In this document: in pieces, positions 55,067-64,000 of the stretch | Position numbering within the stretch: the first letter of the stretch is position 1 | How the letters are laid out: the number at the start of each line of letters is the position of its first letter | Origin: Toxorhynchites rutilus septentrionalis | Taxonomy: Eukaryota > Arthropoda > Insecta > Diptera > Culicidae | Assembly (NCBI RefSeq): GCF_029784135.1 | Contig: NC_073745.1 | Coordinates: 49,902,285-49,966,284 of the forward strand | DNA length: 64,000 nucleotides | Reading direction: 5' to 3' | Notes under the pieces: model-generated | The model's database searches: none | What the model was told of the DNA's origin: nothing | Seen by the model: the letters and a program-made list of their open reading frames with translations, nothing else | Translations under genes and position numbers: made by a program

Positions 55067-55738
55067 CTGCAAACAAAAATTTAAACAAATTAATATGAGA
55101 ATATCTTTAGTTTTGATTTAACTTTTTTCTCAATATTTCAAGAAGATTAATTAATTTAATTTAGATATAGCCCAATAAAATAACTTTAACATCAAAGAAA
55201 ACTTCCCAAGGTATTGAAGAAGTGTTAATAGAAGTGCTATTAAATCTTTAATTTGTCTAATTTGTAGCAAAGCTGTAAATTTTTTTTAGAGGAATTATGG
55301 GCAAAACCAACACCCAAAAGAATTTCCACATATCAGATCATCAGATCTATATCAGGGGTAGCATTCCGCATTCCGAAACGAGTGATTTTTGTTCGTTTCG
55401 ATCACTTTTGCCATTAAGGATCTCGAAGCGAGCTCGAAACGAATGAAACGGATAAGGCAGTAGTAGAGTTTCGAGCTAAATTTGGCATTACGTAACATTG
55501 TGTTCGGGTGTTTTTTAGCTCGAAACGAGAACAAATGTCTCGACAAGAAATAATAGATCGTCGTATGCGAATGTGCTAATGAAACCTAGTTTTTTTTTTA
55601 CTATATCTTACATCAAACAAAAATTTGATTGCATTTCTTTTGTATAAAGTATAAATACAATACTTTCTGTATGTTGCAGAATTAATTTCATGTTATTTTA
55701 GCACTAAGAGAACTTCAGTGATGTATATTTTTGTAATT
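55067..55738. other. non-coding, probable Als2 intron
   Basis: Starts with the acceptor of the alsin exon. 55360-55560 is rich in CGAAACGA/TCGTTTCG pieces (a repeat of unknown type, starting GGGTAGCATTCCG). No further alsin exon recognised. Confidence 0.4.
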
Positions 55739-56041
55739 TTAATTAAACAATGTTGTATCTAATTCGATCCATTTTTCGCATAAGCTTCTGTTCAACATTG
55801 TCATCATTTCATTGAGCACTGGTTGAGCCATACCCTGTAAAAATTTTCCTCCTACATTAATTTGGAACGAGCCACGGGGCAGAAGGTTCAAAGCGGTTGT
55901 TAATTTTAAAGTTGCAGGAATAACAGTGCTCCTGAAAGTTGGTTGGAACACGCTTGCATCAGAAATATTTTGAAATGCCTCTCGGTTAAGCCTGAAACAC
56001 TCCCGAAACCTTGAAACAAAAGAATAATTATTATCATTCAT
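55739..56041 (-). pseudogene. PIF/Harbinger transposase N-terminal fragment
   Basis: The minus-strand frame reads RFRECFRLNREAFQNI, then STVIPATLKLTTALNLLPRG, GSFQINVGGKFLQGMAQPVL and LCEKWIELD. The FRL-R-F, IP--LKL--AL--L--GSFQ, VG--F--GM-QP string is characteristic of HARBI1-like transposases before the catalytic core. It ends (or is interrupted) at the Feilai SINE. Confidence 0.7.
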
Positions 56042-56053
56042 ATCAAAAACGTG

Positions 56054-56328
56054 TTCATGTGTTCCCTTGGCCGAGTGGTTAGCGTCATAACTAACATGCC
56101 GGGTGTTCGGGTTCGATTCCCGTTCTGGTCGGGGGAATTTTTCGTCAAAGAAATTTCCTCCGACTTGCACTGTGATTACGCGTATTCTAGAGCTTGCCAC
56201 TCAGAATGCATTCAAGGCGTGTTATTTGGCATAGAAATCTCAACTAAGTACTAATAAAAATGACGCAAGTAATACTACGTTGAGACGGCGAAGTTCCTCT
56301 AGGAACGTTAGTGCCATTGAAGAAGAAG
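56054..56328 (+). mobile_element. Feilai-type tRNA-derived SINE, full length
   Basis: Flanked by the 12-bp duplication ATCAAAAACGTG (56042-56053 and 56329-56340). The head has Pol III box A (TTGGCCGAGTGGTTAGC, about 56061-56077) and box B (GGGTTCGATTCCC, about 56108-56120). A non-tRNA body follows, and the tail is GAAGAAGAAG triplets. Layout fits the Feilai SINE described in Aedes aegypti. Confidence 0.9.
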
Positions 56329-56340
56329 ATCAAAAACGTG

Positions 56341-57229
56341 AATAAGATAAACTCCCTAATTTTCACTTACAGATACACGGTTATTGTTATTCCTCAGCTC
56401 CCGCCTCTGTGGAATAATCATGCTCTCTTCTTCACTCAGGGCTCGGCATAGTCATAGTCAACTGGGGATAGTCGGCTGACTGACTATATCGACTATATCC
56501 TTAGTCAGTTAGTAATGGCTTTTGGCTTCTTCACGCAGTTTCTCCGCCAAAACGACTGAACAGTCAGTCGGGCGTTTAGTCGCTATCTCTCTCTACGACT
56601 CGACTATATCATTTCATTCTTCCCAGTCAAATTGTCCTCATTGCATTTTGAAGTGACTTTCTCCACAACGAATTCGTTCCTCTCTCTTTCCCATGTATTT
56701 TTATGCATGCATCGATGTTGTTCACCGTGGTTTGACAAACGCTACAGGTGAGCTAGATTTTTTGTATCGTACACGAAAATTACTCACACGTATAAAATAG
56801 TGTGCTATGTGTGAACTATTTTGCACGCCTAATACTAACTAATACTAACGCGAGGACCTTTATAGCATATTTGATAAATGTCTAAGTTCGTTGGTTTGAG
56901 TTCACGATGGGTAGAAAATAAACCGTCCATTGATGGGGTAACTACTTGCTTGCATCAGGGATCAAGTTTTCGTTCCTCTTTATATGGACGTACAATAAGA
57001 TTGCATACGGGGATACAAAATTAGTGTCAGGGGGAAATGGAAATGTGGATTGAAGTCAGTTGAATGAAGAGGCAGATTTGTATTCATTAGTCGAGTCAGT
57101 TAAAATTACCACAGACTGGACTAGTTCACTAGTCATCCTCGCTAGTCAACGCTAGTCAATTCATTTTCTAATCAAGTCATTTATTTGTTGGCGGTGACGG
57201 CCGAAGCAGCTCTAGTCGCAAGGCGTTGT
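56341..57229. other. non-coding; TAGTC-rich repeat segments
   Basis: 56437-56600 and 57085-57175 are dense in GACTA/TAGTC words (for example CATAGTCATAGTCAACTGGG), suggesting subterminal repeats of an unidentified DNA transposon. No clear inverted ends or TSD read. Confidence 0.35.
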
Positions 57230-57582
57230 ACTATAGGCAGACCGCAATGTCAAAACTGCTGTTGGGCCATTGCTCGTGAAAAAACAAATTTGTTTACAAA
57301 ACAAATCGTATCTTTTGGTGACAGGACGTTTTGACGTAGGACTACGTCTTTCATTTCTATACCGGGGTGTAGAATCAAAGTTTCGAAAACGAAAGCGTTA
57401 CGCCGGAGACCAAGATTTTGAGTGTTAATAGCTCCTAAACAACTGAACGAAATGGTATGATAAACACTTCATTCGAAAGATAAAATGTCTACGCGTTCTA
57501 TACTTGTTACTTTCTGATCCAAAAACTTGTTTCAATAGTCTTAAATTTGCTTTCAAAACAGGCTATTCAAATCACCAATCGG

Positions 57583-57617
57583 TATATAAGCGAGCGCCGC
57601 TCGGAAATCCACTCAGT
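57583..57617 (+). promoter_or_regulatory. TATA box plus initiator-like motif
   Basis: TATATAAG at 57583-57590 and TCAGT at 57613-57617, spaced 30 bp, the canonical arthropod TATA-Inr distance. No supported gene follows, so it may be the promoter of a repeat or non-functional. Confidence 0.35.
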
Positions 57618-58373
57618 TGTAATTGAACAGCGATTGGAGCATGTTGTCGCTGTTGTGGTGAAGCTCTTCATTTATCATGAAAGCGCGGATGAACGGTGTC
57701 ACCAAGAGCCTATTTGTGCACCTTAGGCCAGAAGGGAATCCATCAGGAGGAGAGTGATGCCACAAACGGTTCCCCGGGAAGATCTCGAAGCAGCCGCTAC
57801 ACACACACACATACACACACGGAATTCTTTCCGTTTGGATGCCATTCAGCATCGAGAAAGATCCGAAAAATAATCTGCCAGTTCCTCTAGGAATTTAAAA
57901 ATACATTCATGTGAAAGAGTTTATTTTAATGTTTTCTATCCATGTAACACTGTGACCAAATATGTTTCAATCAAGTGCTATTAACAGATGGTTATCGAGT
58001 TAGCATTAACCACTGGTGGGCTTCCAGCATCGAGGAAAATGTGGAAATATCTAATCGTTACTGAAAATAATCTGCCAGTTCCTCTGGGAATTTAAAATTA
58101 CATTCATGTGAAAGAGTTTATTTTGATGTTTTCTATCCATGTAACACTGTGACCAAATACATTTGGTTTTGTGATTTTTCAATCAATCGCAATTAACAGG
58201 ATAGCTTCTGAAGATTATTCTTCCCCATCAGTAGGATATTTCCGTATCCAATATTGGATGCATAAAACCTTGTGCCTCCAACGTAACGCTCTTGTTTTCG
58301 AAGTTCTCCAAATATTCATTCATTCAGAATGAATTCAGATTCAACATCAAACAAATGATCTCTAAATCAACGA

Positions 58374-58417
58374 TAGTCCTACGTCACCCTTACGGTTATA
58401 CCATAGATATAACCCAC
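58374..58417 (+). repeat. dispersed repeat core, third copy
   Basis: CGATAGTCCTACGTCACCCT then ACGGTTATACCATAGATATA, matching 37644-37702 (inverted) and 47892-47942. Confidence 0.75.
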
Positions 58418-58732
58418 TTCCTGTTTTTAGTATATCTTTTCGCTTTTAGCCGCGCAATCAATGCCTTTTATTCCAAGCAAGATTTATTCTGTTTGGCTCC
58501 CATCGGCGGGGAAAATAGTACTATCAGCTTACGGCGATGGTGACAAGAAATAACGCTGATTGTTGCTCCACTGATGTCGCACAGGGAGGAGGAGAATGCT
58601 GTGCATATATCGGGAAGGAGATTACCAGAAGATCCGGGAAAGGAATCTTACAAGTAATTGGTTTTGCATAAAGGCTAGCGCAAAATGAGGTTTATAATGA
58701 TTGCAACAGGTTCAAATAGTAAATAATCTCTT

Positions 58733-59003
58733 TTAATATGTTTGTCGTGTTATACCGTCATGTTCATGAAATTTTATGAATTTTCTTATAATTTCCAACA
58801 ATTTTTTTGATTAATTGAAGTCTGTACTAAGATAAGAAAAGATTTTTTAGTTTCGCTACGTTTTGTATTAACCAACATGTCTTCGAATGTTTCGTAACGT
58901 AACTCCTAAACATATGTCTTTACCATAACGATGTATTTAGAAAAGTTGTGAATTCATAAAATCTCATGAACATGATGGTATAACACGACAAACATATTTA
59001 AAG
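58733..59003. mobile_element. MITE with about 50-bp TIRs, TTAA-type ends
   Basis: TTAATATGTTTGTCGTGTTA at 58733 is mirrored by AACACGACAAACATATTTAA near 59003. The arms continue inward (ATACCRTCATGTTCATGARA). A TTAA lies at each end. 270 bp, non-coding. Confidence 0.75.
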
Positions 59004-60469
59004 GGCCTATACTATTAAAAAGACAATAAATTACAAATATTTTTTAAAATATCGCGAGAATGGCTGCATTTAGAAGGAGATTGATAATAACCTTTTTTGT
59101 TTTAAATCACATCAGGATTCATAATTTGTGGCTAAAAATGATTGTTAACATACAAAAATTCGAAGTTTCGAAAATTCATAAAAATTCGATGTTCCACAAA
59201 GTTCGTCAAAAATAGTTTTACCATCTTGGGCCCATTTTTTAAATTTTCTGCATGACTTCTATTTTGTATGAAAAAAAAAATAAATAAATAAAAAATATGT
59301 ATTTTGGATATTGCAAATTGAATTTTTATTTTGTAAATAAAAAAAGAGTACTAATTTTTCTTCTCAGTGTACATTTCTTTCAAATTCAACCATCAATACT
59401 CTATAACTCTTTCTAAGACACTATATCGGTACGACTCATAATTTTTGAGATATAAATTATCAAAGATTTCTCTTACTATTACCTGAATATCCATCATTAT
59501 TTTCGCCTCCTAATGAAAGCACACGAAACTTAATGCCGTCTACGCGTATATTCTCTTCAAAATCAAAATCCGAATTGGATTACGATTCCAATAATACAAA
59601 AGCAAAAGCAGCAGGTTTTCCATTTTCATAGTCTTTATTTTTAGATTTTCCAAAACAATACTCGGAACTTGCCAGTTCAGCATAGTTGTATTGGTGAACC
59701 CGAGTGCGAACCCGTGAAACATCCCAGTGCGGAACTAACAGCTTTCGGGGCGAACCTAGTGCGACACTAGGTTGAAACTGAGTGAATAGAAAAACGTCTT
59801 GACAGCAGTTAGTGTGGCACTGGGGTTGAAACTGAACAAAAACGAATTCGCTATAATTGACTCACATTTTTTGAGATAGAACTACGTCTTTCAGGAAGGG
59901 TGCCAAATCACAAAACAGGTCACGTTTTTGTGAAATAAAGTTAACATTAATAAGTATTTTCACAGCGAACAAATTCTGATAATTTGCACATCAATTGAAT
60001 CGTAAATTCTTTAAGATTTGTTTGATATACTATACAGTACAATCTACTAATGCCTAAACAGTTTAAATTAATGAAAACTGGAAGCATTTTCATTTTCCCA
60101 TACATTTTTTCAGCCGATTTGTGTGCATTCCCGAACAGAGCTGTCAATAACGAGCAACCGATATATTTGTTTCTGCCCGTTTTCAACATATTTGGTTTAA
60201 ATAAGCCATCCGCGATTTGAAGTCACACATTCTTTGTGAGCCACACCACTTCTCGTTTGGTGATCATCGAAGCAACATGGTTGCCGCCGAGCGTCGGGCA
60301 GGAGAGGATTGTTTTCTTGACGGGTGAAGGAAGAGTATGGAGTAGAGTTTCTTTCCACAAGGGCCCTTCTCAGGGCTAGAGGCGGAAACCGAAAATAGAA
60401 TAGAATGAAAACACAGATGCGAGTGAGCTAGCATAACACAACGAGCGGATATCATTCATGCCTATTGCT
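59004..60469. other. non-coding stretch
   Basis: 59660-59830 contains repeated GTGCGAACC / GTGCGACACTAGGTTGAAAC phrases of unknown origin. Otherwise A/T-rich, with no supported gene or inverted repeat. Confidence 0.35.
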
Positions 60470-60559
60470 GATTTCACTAGAGATGGGCAAACCGTTCACG
60501 AACGGTACGAAAGAACTAGTTCGCCGAAAAGAGTGAACGAGCGGTCGTTCTATTTCAAA

Positions 60560-60800
60560 GAACGATAGTTCTCCCCACGAACTGATTGCGAGCGAACGGT
60601 TTGTGAACGAACTGATTCCGTAAGAACGGTTTGCGAGTGAACTGTTTGAGAGTGAACTGTTTTTATGAACGAACTGTTTGCGAGTGAACTGTATGGGAAA
60701 GAACTGATTGAGAGTGAACTGTTTGGGAACGAACTGTTTGAGAACGAAGTGTTTGCGGGCAAATTGTTTGCGAACGAACGAGTGCAGCTGAACTGATTTA
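60560..60800. repeat. GAACTGTTTG(A/C)GAGT array, subterminal hAT repeats
   Basis: A dozen or so degenerate 15-18-bp units (GAACTGTTTGNGARYGAACT). They generate a spurious minus-strand frame of Asn-Ser-Ser-Phe repeats. In hAT elements such subterminal repeats are known transposase-binding sites; that role here is inference. Confidence 0.8.
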
Positions 60801-61341
60801 CGCTGGGCGGAATGGATAAATATAACGAGAACGCTTGTAAGGAAAATAAAACGATTTGTCATTTATGAGCAAAATGCGTGTAACGCAGGGTTTATTTTAT
60901 TAATGTATTCTCTATTTTGGGTTAAAAATTAAATTAGATATCATACACTTTCTAATTATCAGAAAATAATCTGGGGGAAGCTGGGGCGATTCATGGATTA
61001 AGTAAACATAAAATTTTATAGTGTGGGTATGTTGAGAAAAAAGTTTTTTTGTTGCTTTCAATTCATTGTTTGGCCTATTGCGTGAAACTGTGTCTTGTCC
61101 AAAAAGAGAATATGAAAAATTGCACATATTTTGTGCGCATCAAATTATTACATAAACTTTTGTCGACCGATAAACATATTTTCACATACAGTTTGCGACT
61201 TTTAATGAAGCAGTTTATCTTTCCCCACTAAATTTCAAAAATATAAATCCCATACGTACACTATCCAATCCAACGATATCAATATTGATGCTGCTGTCTA
61301 TTGATGTTGGGTTCCAGCCAACATTCTATGTTGTTCTTAAT

Positions 61342-61887
61342 GGTTCCCGGAATAAATCGCCACAGAAAACGACTGCAACAGAAACCACCGCTTATAAAAT
61401 GTGTAGTAGGCTATAAATATTGTGGCGCGGTATTGTATTTCAAAACAAGAATTAACCGGGCAAACGTATCGCCCCAGGCAAACGTAACGCCCCGGGCAGA
61501 CGTATACCGTCCGACGCTCGCTAGAGCTCGGTCGGACATTGCTAAAGGATCGTATCCTATGTTTCAAACTAACCGGGCAATCAGTGGATCCCAGGTTTGC
61601 GTGCGAGACACCGCCGCTTCCGACGGCGGGTCGGCGGTGGACTCGGATTGCGTCATCTTGGCGGCATGGGCCGCCTCGATTCCTTATCCTCGCCAAATGG
61701 GGACTTCGTCCCCATTACATTGTCCTCAGAATAAATTTCGAAAAACGAGAACAAGAGAATAAATTTATAATAGAAATGTGAGGCACATGATGTTTTTCCC
61801 GCGCCAAATATTTCTAGCCTACTACACTTTTTCTAAGCGGTTGTTTCTGTTGCAGTTGTTTACTGTGGCGATTTATTCCGGTCACCG
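61342..61887. mobile_element. MITE with about 100-bp TIRs, 8-bp TSD
   Basis: TTCTTAAT at 61334-61341 and 61888-61895. The arms share CCGGAATAAATCGCCACAG, then CAACAGAAAC and GTGTAGTAGGCTA. The centre is unusually G/C rich for the window (61450-61700) and contains a duplicated GGGCAAACGTAWCGCCCC phrase. Confidence 0.85.
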
Positions 61888-62329
61888 TTCTTAATACTTA
61901 TGACAGACATACAACTGTACTAGCGTTGTACTTCGAAAACTGTATGTCTGTCACCATTTACATCGCTAGAACCATGCAAGCAACTCGGTACAATCGCTGT
62001 ACCTGTACCGACCTATTTTACCGCTGTACATGGATACAGTTGTACTGTGCGCAACTCCATACACGGTTAGTGGTGGGTAGCATGAACAAATCGAATCAAA
62101 ACACTTGGCAAACATTCTCTTCTCTGACTTTCTCTTGAGTTAATAACTCAGACTGGAAATTTGCTTGTTGTGTTTGATAGTTTAGACGCTGAATAAAAAC
62201 CTCTTTCATTGAAGTATGTGTTGAAAATTGGAAAAATTCTGATTGTCAGTTTGACATATGGTACAATGTACAACCAAAGTATGTCTGTCATGGTACGATA
62301 GTACCTGAACAACGCTGTACTCTTACAAC

Positions 62330-62777
62330 TAGTGATCCCCGATAATCGTTCGATTAATCGATTAATCGAATACTTTCTACAGAAATCGATTATTAATTGA
62401 ACGAATACCTCACAACCAATAATCGAAGCGAACGAATAATTTACGTCGATTAATCGATCCAAACTCAGAGAGAAAAAAACGTACGGCCGCTGCAGTTTTA
62501 TCCTGAAAACAAATCATTATCTTTGACGCTCCCCTAAGTTCGTAAACGAAGCTCAATGCCGTCAACGTGAATTGAGCTTCGTTTACGACTTTAGGGGTGA
62601 GTAAAAGATAATAATTGGCTTTCTAGCAAATGAGAAATATTAATAATCTAACTAATTATTTCTCTCAGTGTGGCGATTAATCGATTATTTGGGCCGATTA
62701 ATCGTACCGAATAACAAACTGCTGAAAACTATTCGATTAGCTGATGAACTATTAATTTCAAAAATCGGGGATCACTA
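62330..62777. mobile_element. hAT-type MITE, 8-bp TSD, TIR TAGTGATCCCCGAT
   Basis: CTTACAAC at 62322-62329 and 62778-62785. Ends TAGTGATCCCCGAT and ATCGGGGATCACTA. Subterminal ATTAATCGATTAATCG repeats on both sides. A hairpin (62516-62612) is nested within it. Confidence 0.9.
62516..62612. repeat. 97-bp hairpin (GACGCTCCCCTAA family)
   Basis: Arms of about 42 bp (ATTATCTTTGACGCTCCCCT and CGTAAACGAAGCTCAAT, mirrored) around a 13-bp loop. One arm-and-loop of the same family lies at 2407-2460. Confidence 0.85.
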
Positions 62778-62933
62778 CTTACAACGCAAGTACAGCCGTA
62801 TGTCTGTGCCTGGTATAATATCGCTGAACGAAAGAGCGAAAGAACGGTTCAAAAGAACTGATTCACTTAGATGAACGGTTAGTGAGTGAACCGTTCATCA
62901 AAGTGAACTGTTTTGCCCATCTCTAGATTTCAC

Positions 62934-63746
62934 ACAGACAGACACAGACACAGCTCGAGACAAGGAGAGATAGCCCTCTGTACCGAGGTGTGTTACGACA
63001 AAGAAGATCAGAATATGAGAATTGTTTGTGCTAGTGCGGATATGGGAAAGTATCCAGAATTTTGAAATATAGATATACACTGCATTTATTTAGATAAACG
63101 TATATTTCATGAAAGTATGCTTTCAAATTCCAGCAGGGTAACCTCACTGTTGCATGTTGTGGGGCTCGATCACATCTCAAGCGAAATATAGGAGCAAAAG
63201 GGTTCATAGTTTGCGTTCGATATTTGAATGGGAGGCTTGCCCCTCTAATAGTCTGCTAATAGTCTTCGATTCTACTCGACTCTTTCGAGTCGACTGAAGT
63301 AATAAAAAATTAAATAGCTAAAAAGTTATTTCAAACATTTCGATGCATTCTAAAATAATATCCGAAGTGATAAACAAGTGGATTGAATAATATAATTCCG
63401 TAGTTCTACGTCGAAAACTGCGGTCGTGTCCTAGATACAACCCATTACAATTTTTTGGATTCGTCAATATTGCAGCGATTGATGCAACATGTTATTTTCG
63501 CGTAAAAGTAACAAGCACATTGTTGATCACGCGAGCAGGAAACAAAAACAAACCAAGCAATATCACCATTAGCTCACTATTCGCTCACTAAGAAGCTTAA
63601 AATAGCCAACATTTAAGCGAGCGTGAGAAAATTTTCATCATTCACTTTCTTCATTTGCTGACTAACTGTTGACTTGTCGTGTTCGCCAAAGAAGGATTAG
63701 CGCATATATATCGCCATAAGCTGCGAATCTCAATCTCATTGTCTAA
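62934..63746. other. 5' flank of the IF1 gene
   Basis: Contains a diverged copy of the dispersed repeat (63395-63455: GTAGTTCTACGTC then CCTAGATACAACCCA) and the presumed promoter of IF1. CATATATATCGCC (about 63699) and CTCATTG (about 63736) could be TATA- and initiator-like, but the match is loose. Confidence 0.4.
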
Positions 63747-63796
63747 ATGTTTTCCATCCATCGAGGTGCTACGCGACTGTATCCCACTGTACTTAG
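63747..63796 (+). CDS. ATPIF1: mitochondrial ATPase inhibitor IF1, exon 1 (targeting peptide)
   Basis: ATG at 63747 starts MFSIHRGATRLYPTVLS, an Arg/hydrophobic N-terminus with no acidic residues, as expected of a mitochondrial presequence. The donor CTTAG|GTGAGA is at 63797. It splices over a 97-bp intron to the exon at 63894, completing a Ser codon (AG|C). I chose this ATG because it gives a presequence in frame with the conserved body. The next ATG, in exon 2, would give a protein lacking a transit peptide. Confidence 0.85.
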
Positions 63797-63893
63797 GTGA
63801 GATTATCCGCGCCTATTTTTACTACCCTCAGTCGAGGCAAAACAAATTAATGCTGTTATGTAACGCTTATTTTGCCGGTCTCTCAAACTGCAG

Positions 63894-64000
63894 CATTGCG
63901 AGAATGAGCCAAGTTGGTGAGCTGGGAGCGGGTGCAGGAAAGGGTGGTGGTGGCGGTGGAACCATCCGAGAAGCAGGCGGATCATTCGGTAAAATGGAAG
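63894..64000 (+). CDS. ATPIF1: mitochondrial ATPase inhibitor IF1, exon 2 (partial)
   Basis: Acceptor CTCAAACTGCAG ends at 63893. It encodes IARMSQVGELGAGAG, then KGGGGGGTIREAGGSFGKME, running off the window edge. The Gly-rich linker followed by IREAGG-FG is the signature of the IF1 family, whose minimal inhibitory region starts there; the C-terminal coiled coil would follow outside. Known function: binds the F1 catalytic interface of ATP synthase in the matrix and blocks ATP hydrolysis when the proton gradient collapses. Plus strand, facing away from Als2. Confidence 0.95.

Larger units (their letters stand above)
57230..58560 (+). repeat. composite repeat block with promoter-like motif and 175-bp tandem duplication
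   Basis: Includes a GACGTAGGACTACGTC palindrome (about 57341), a TATA/Inr pair (57583 and 57613), a CACACACA run (about 57800), and a tandemly duplicated about 175-bp segment (57846-57970 and 58022-58170; shared AATCTGCCAGTTCCTCT and TTCTATCCATGTAACACTGT). At 58374 it contains the dispersed TACCATAGATATAACCC core. No real coding frame. I think it is a dispersed family, but I cannot name it. Confidence 0.45.
60478..62925. mobile_element. hAT-type element, 8-bp TSD, TIR TAGAGATGGGCAAA
   Basis: GATTTCAC at 60470-60477 and 62926-62933 are identical. The ends TAGAGATGGGCAAACCGTTC and GTTTTGCCCATCTCTA are inverted. Subterminal arrays of GAACGGTT / GAACTGTTT occur on both sides. 2.45 kb including two nested MITEs. 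No transposase seen. Confidence 0.9.

Noticed and set aside
56054..56130. A tRNA gene (box A and box B present)
   Set aside because: No complete cloverleaf or acceptor stem is evident, and the unit continues into a non-tRNA body with a GAA-triplet tail and 12-bp TSD, so it is the head of a SINE.
57613..57890. Host gene downstream of the TATA/Inr motif
   Set aside because: Frames on either strand are short, lack domains and are interrupted by a CA run; the block looks repetitive.
60452..60862. 136-codon Ser/Asn/Phe-rich ORF
   Set aside because: Direct translation of the subterminal GAACTGTTTG repeat array of the hAT element.
61337..61762. ORFs of 119 and 153 codons in the G/C-rich MITE centre
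   Set aside because: They lie wholly inside a TSD-bounded MITE with long inverted repeats and show no protein family resemblance.
1..64000. CRISPR array, operon structure or bacterial features
   Set aside because: No regularly spaced identical short repeats with unique spacers; introns, polyQ, Pol III SINEs and eukaryotic TEs show this is animal nuclear DNA.
1..64000. Endogenous RNA-virus insertions, which are common in Aedes genomes
   Set aside because: No frame resembled flavivirus, rhabdovirus or other viral polymerase or nucleoprotein motifs; every RT-like frame fits a LINE, Ty3/gypsy or copia element.

Overview
The window looks like nuclear DNA of a culicine mosquito, most likely Aedes. 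The reasons are a Feilai-type tRNA-derived SINE with a 12-bp target-site duplication, a DD37E Tc1/mariner element of the kind first described in mosquitoes, I-clade and LOA-type LINEs with RNase H, TTAA-flanked MITEs, short (60-68 bp) introns with canonical GT-AG ends, and a very high density of nested transposable elements. Only three host loci are visible; nearly everything else is mobile DNA or its debris. All family names rest on motifs read by eye, because no search could be run.

Left part (1-11.7 kb): two exons (1-245 and 11580-11707, phase-compatible) of an unrecognised plus-strand gene with a polyglutamine run. Its putative 11.3-kb intron holds a TE nest (about 1.45-9.1 kb: MADF-domain ORF, hAT, Ty3/gypsy and Harbinger remnants). 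Middle-left (11.9-35 kb): a 5'-truncated I-clade LINE carries a nested mag-like Ty3/gypsy element with two identical 214-bp LTRs (12098-17513, 4-bp TSD). Then come a long-TIR Tc element with a LOA fragment inside, a DD37E element, Tc1/mariner fragments, a foldback, a CA/CG-rich low-complexity tract, and a mariner copy expanded to 7.8 kb by nested insertions.

Centre (35.3-55.1 kb): the minus-strand gene for alsin (Als2). I resolve six well-supported exons (RCC1, DH/PH, MORN, VPS9) plus a possible alternative last exon. Its 15.9-kb intron contains a complete-looking, antisense I-clade LINE (39618-45732, two intact ORFs, 10-bp TSD, poly-A), copia and LINE remnants, and a multi-level nest: hAT (48064-53335, 8-bp TSD) containing a Helitron/Helentron, which contains a TTAA-flanked piggyBac-like element and an antisense Feilai copy.

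Right part (55-64 kb): a Harbinger fragment, a Feilai SINE, a repeat block with a TATA/Inr-like motif, an 8-bp-TSD hAT element (60478-62925) with two further TSD-bounded MITEs inside, and at the edge the first two exons of the mitochondrial ATPase inhibitor IF1 (plus strand). No Als2 exon was recognised between 55067 and the IF1 start, although the alsin N-terminus is missing, so IF1 may be nested inside an Als2 intron.
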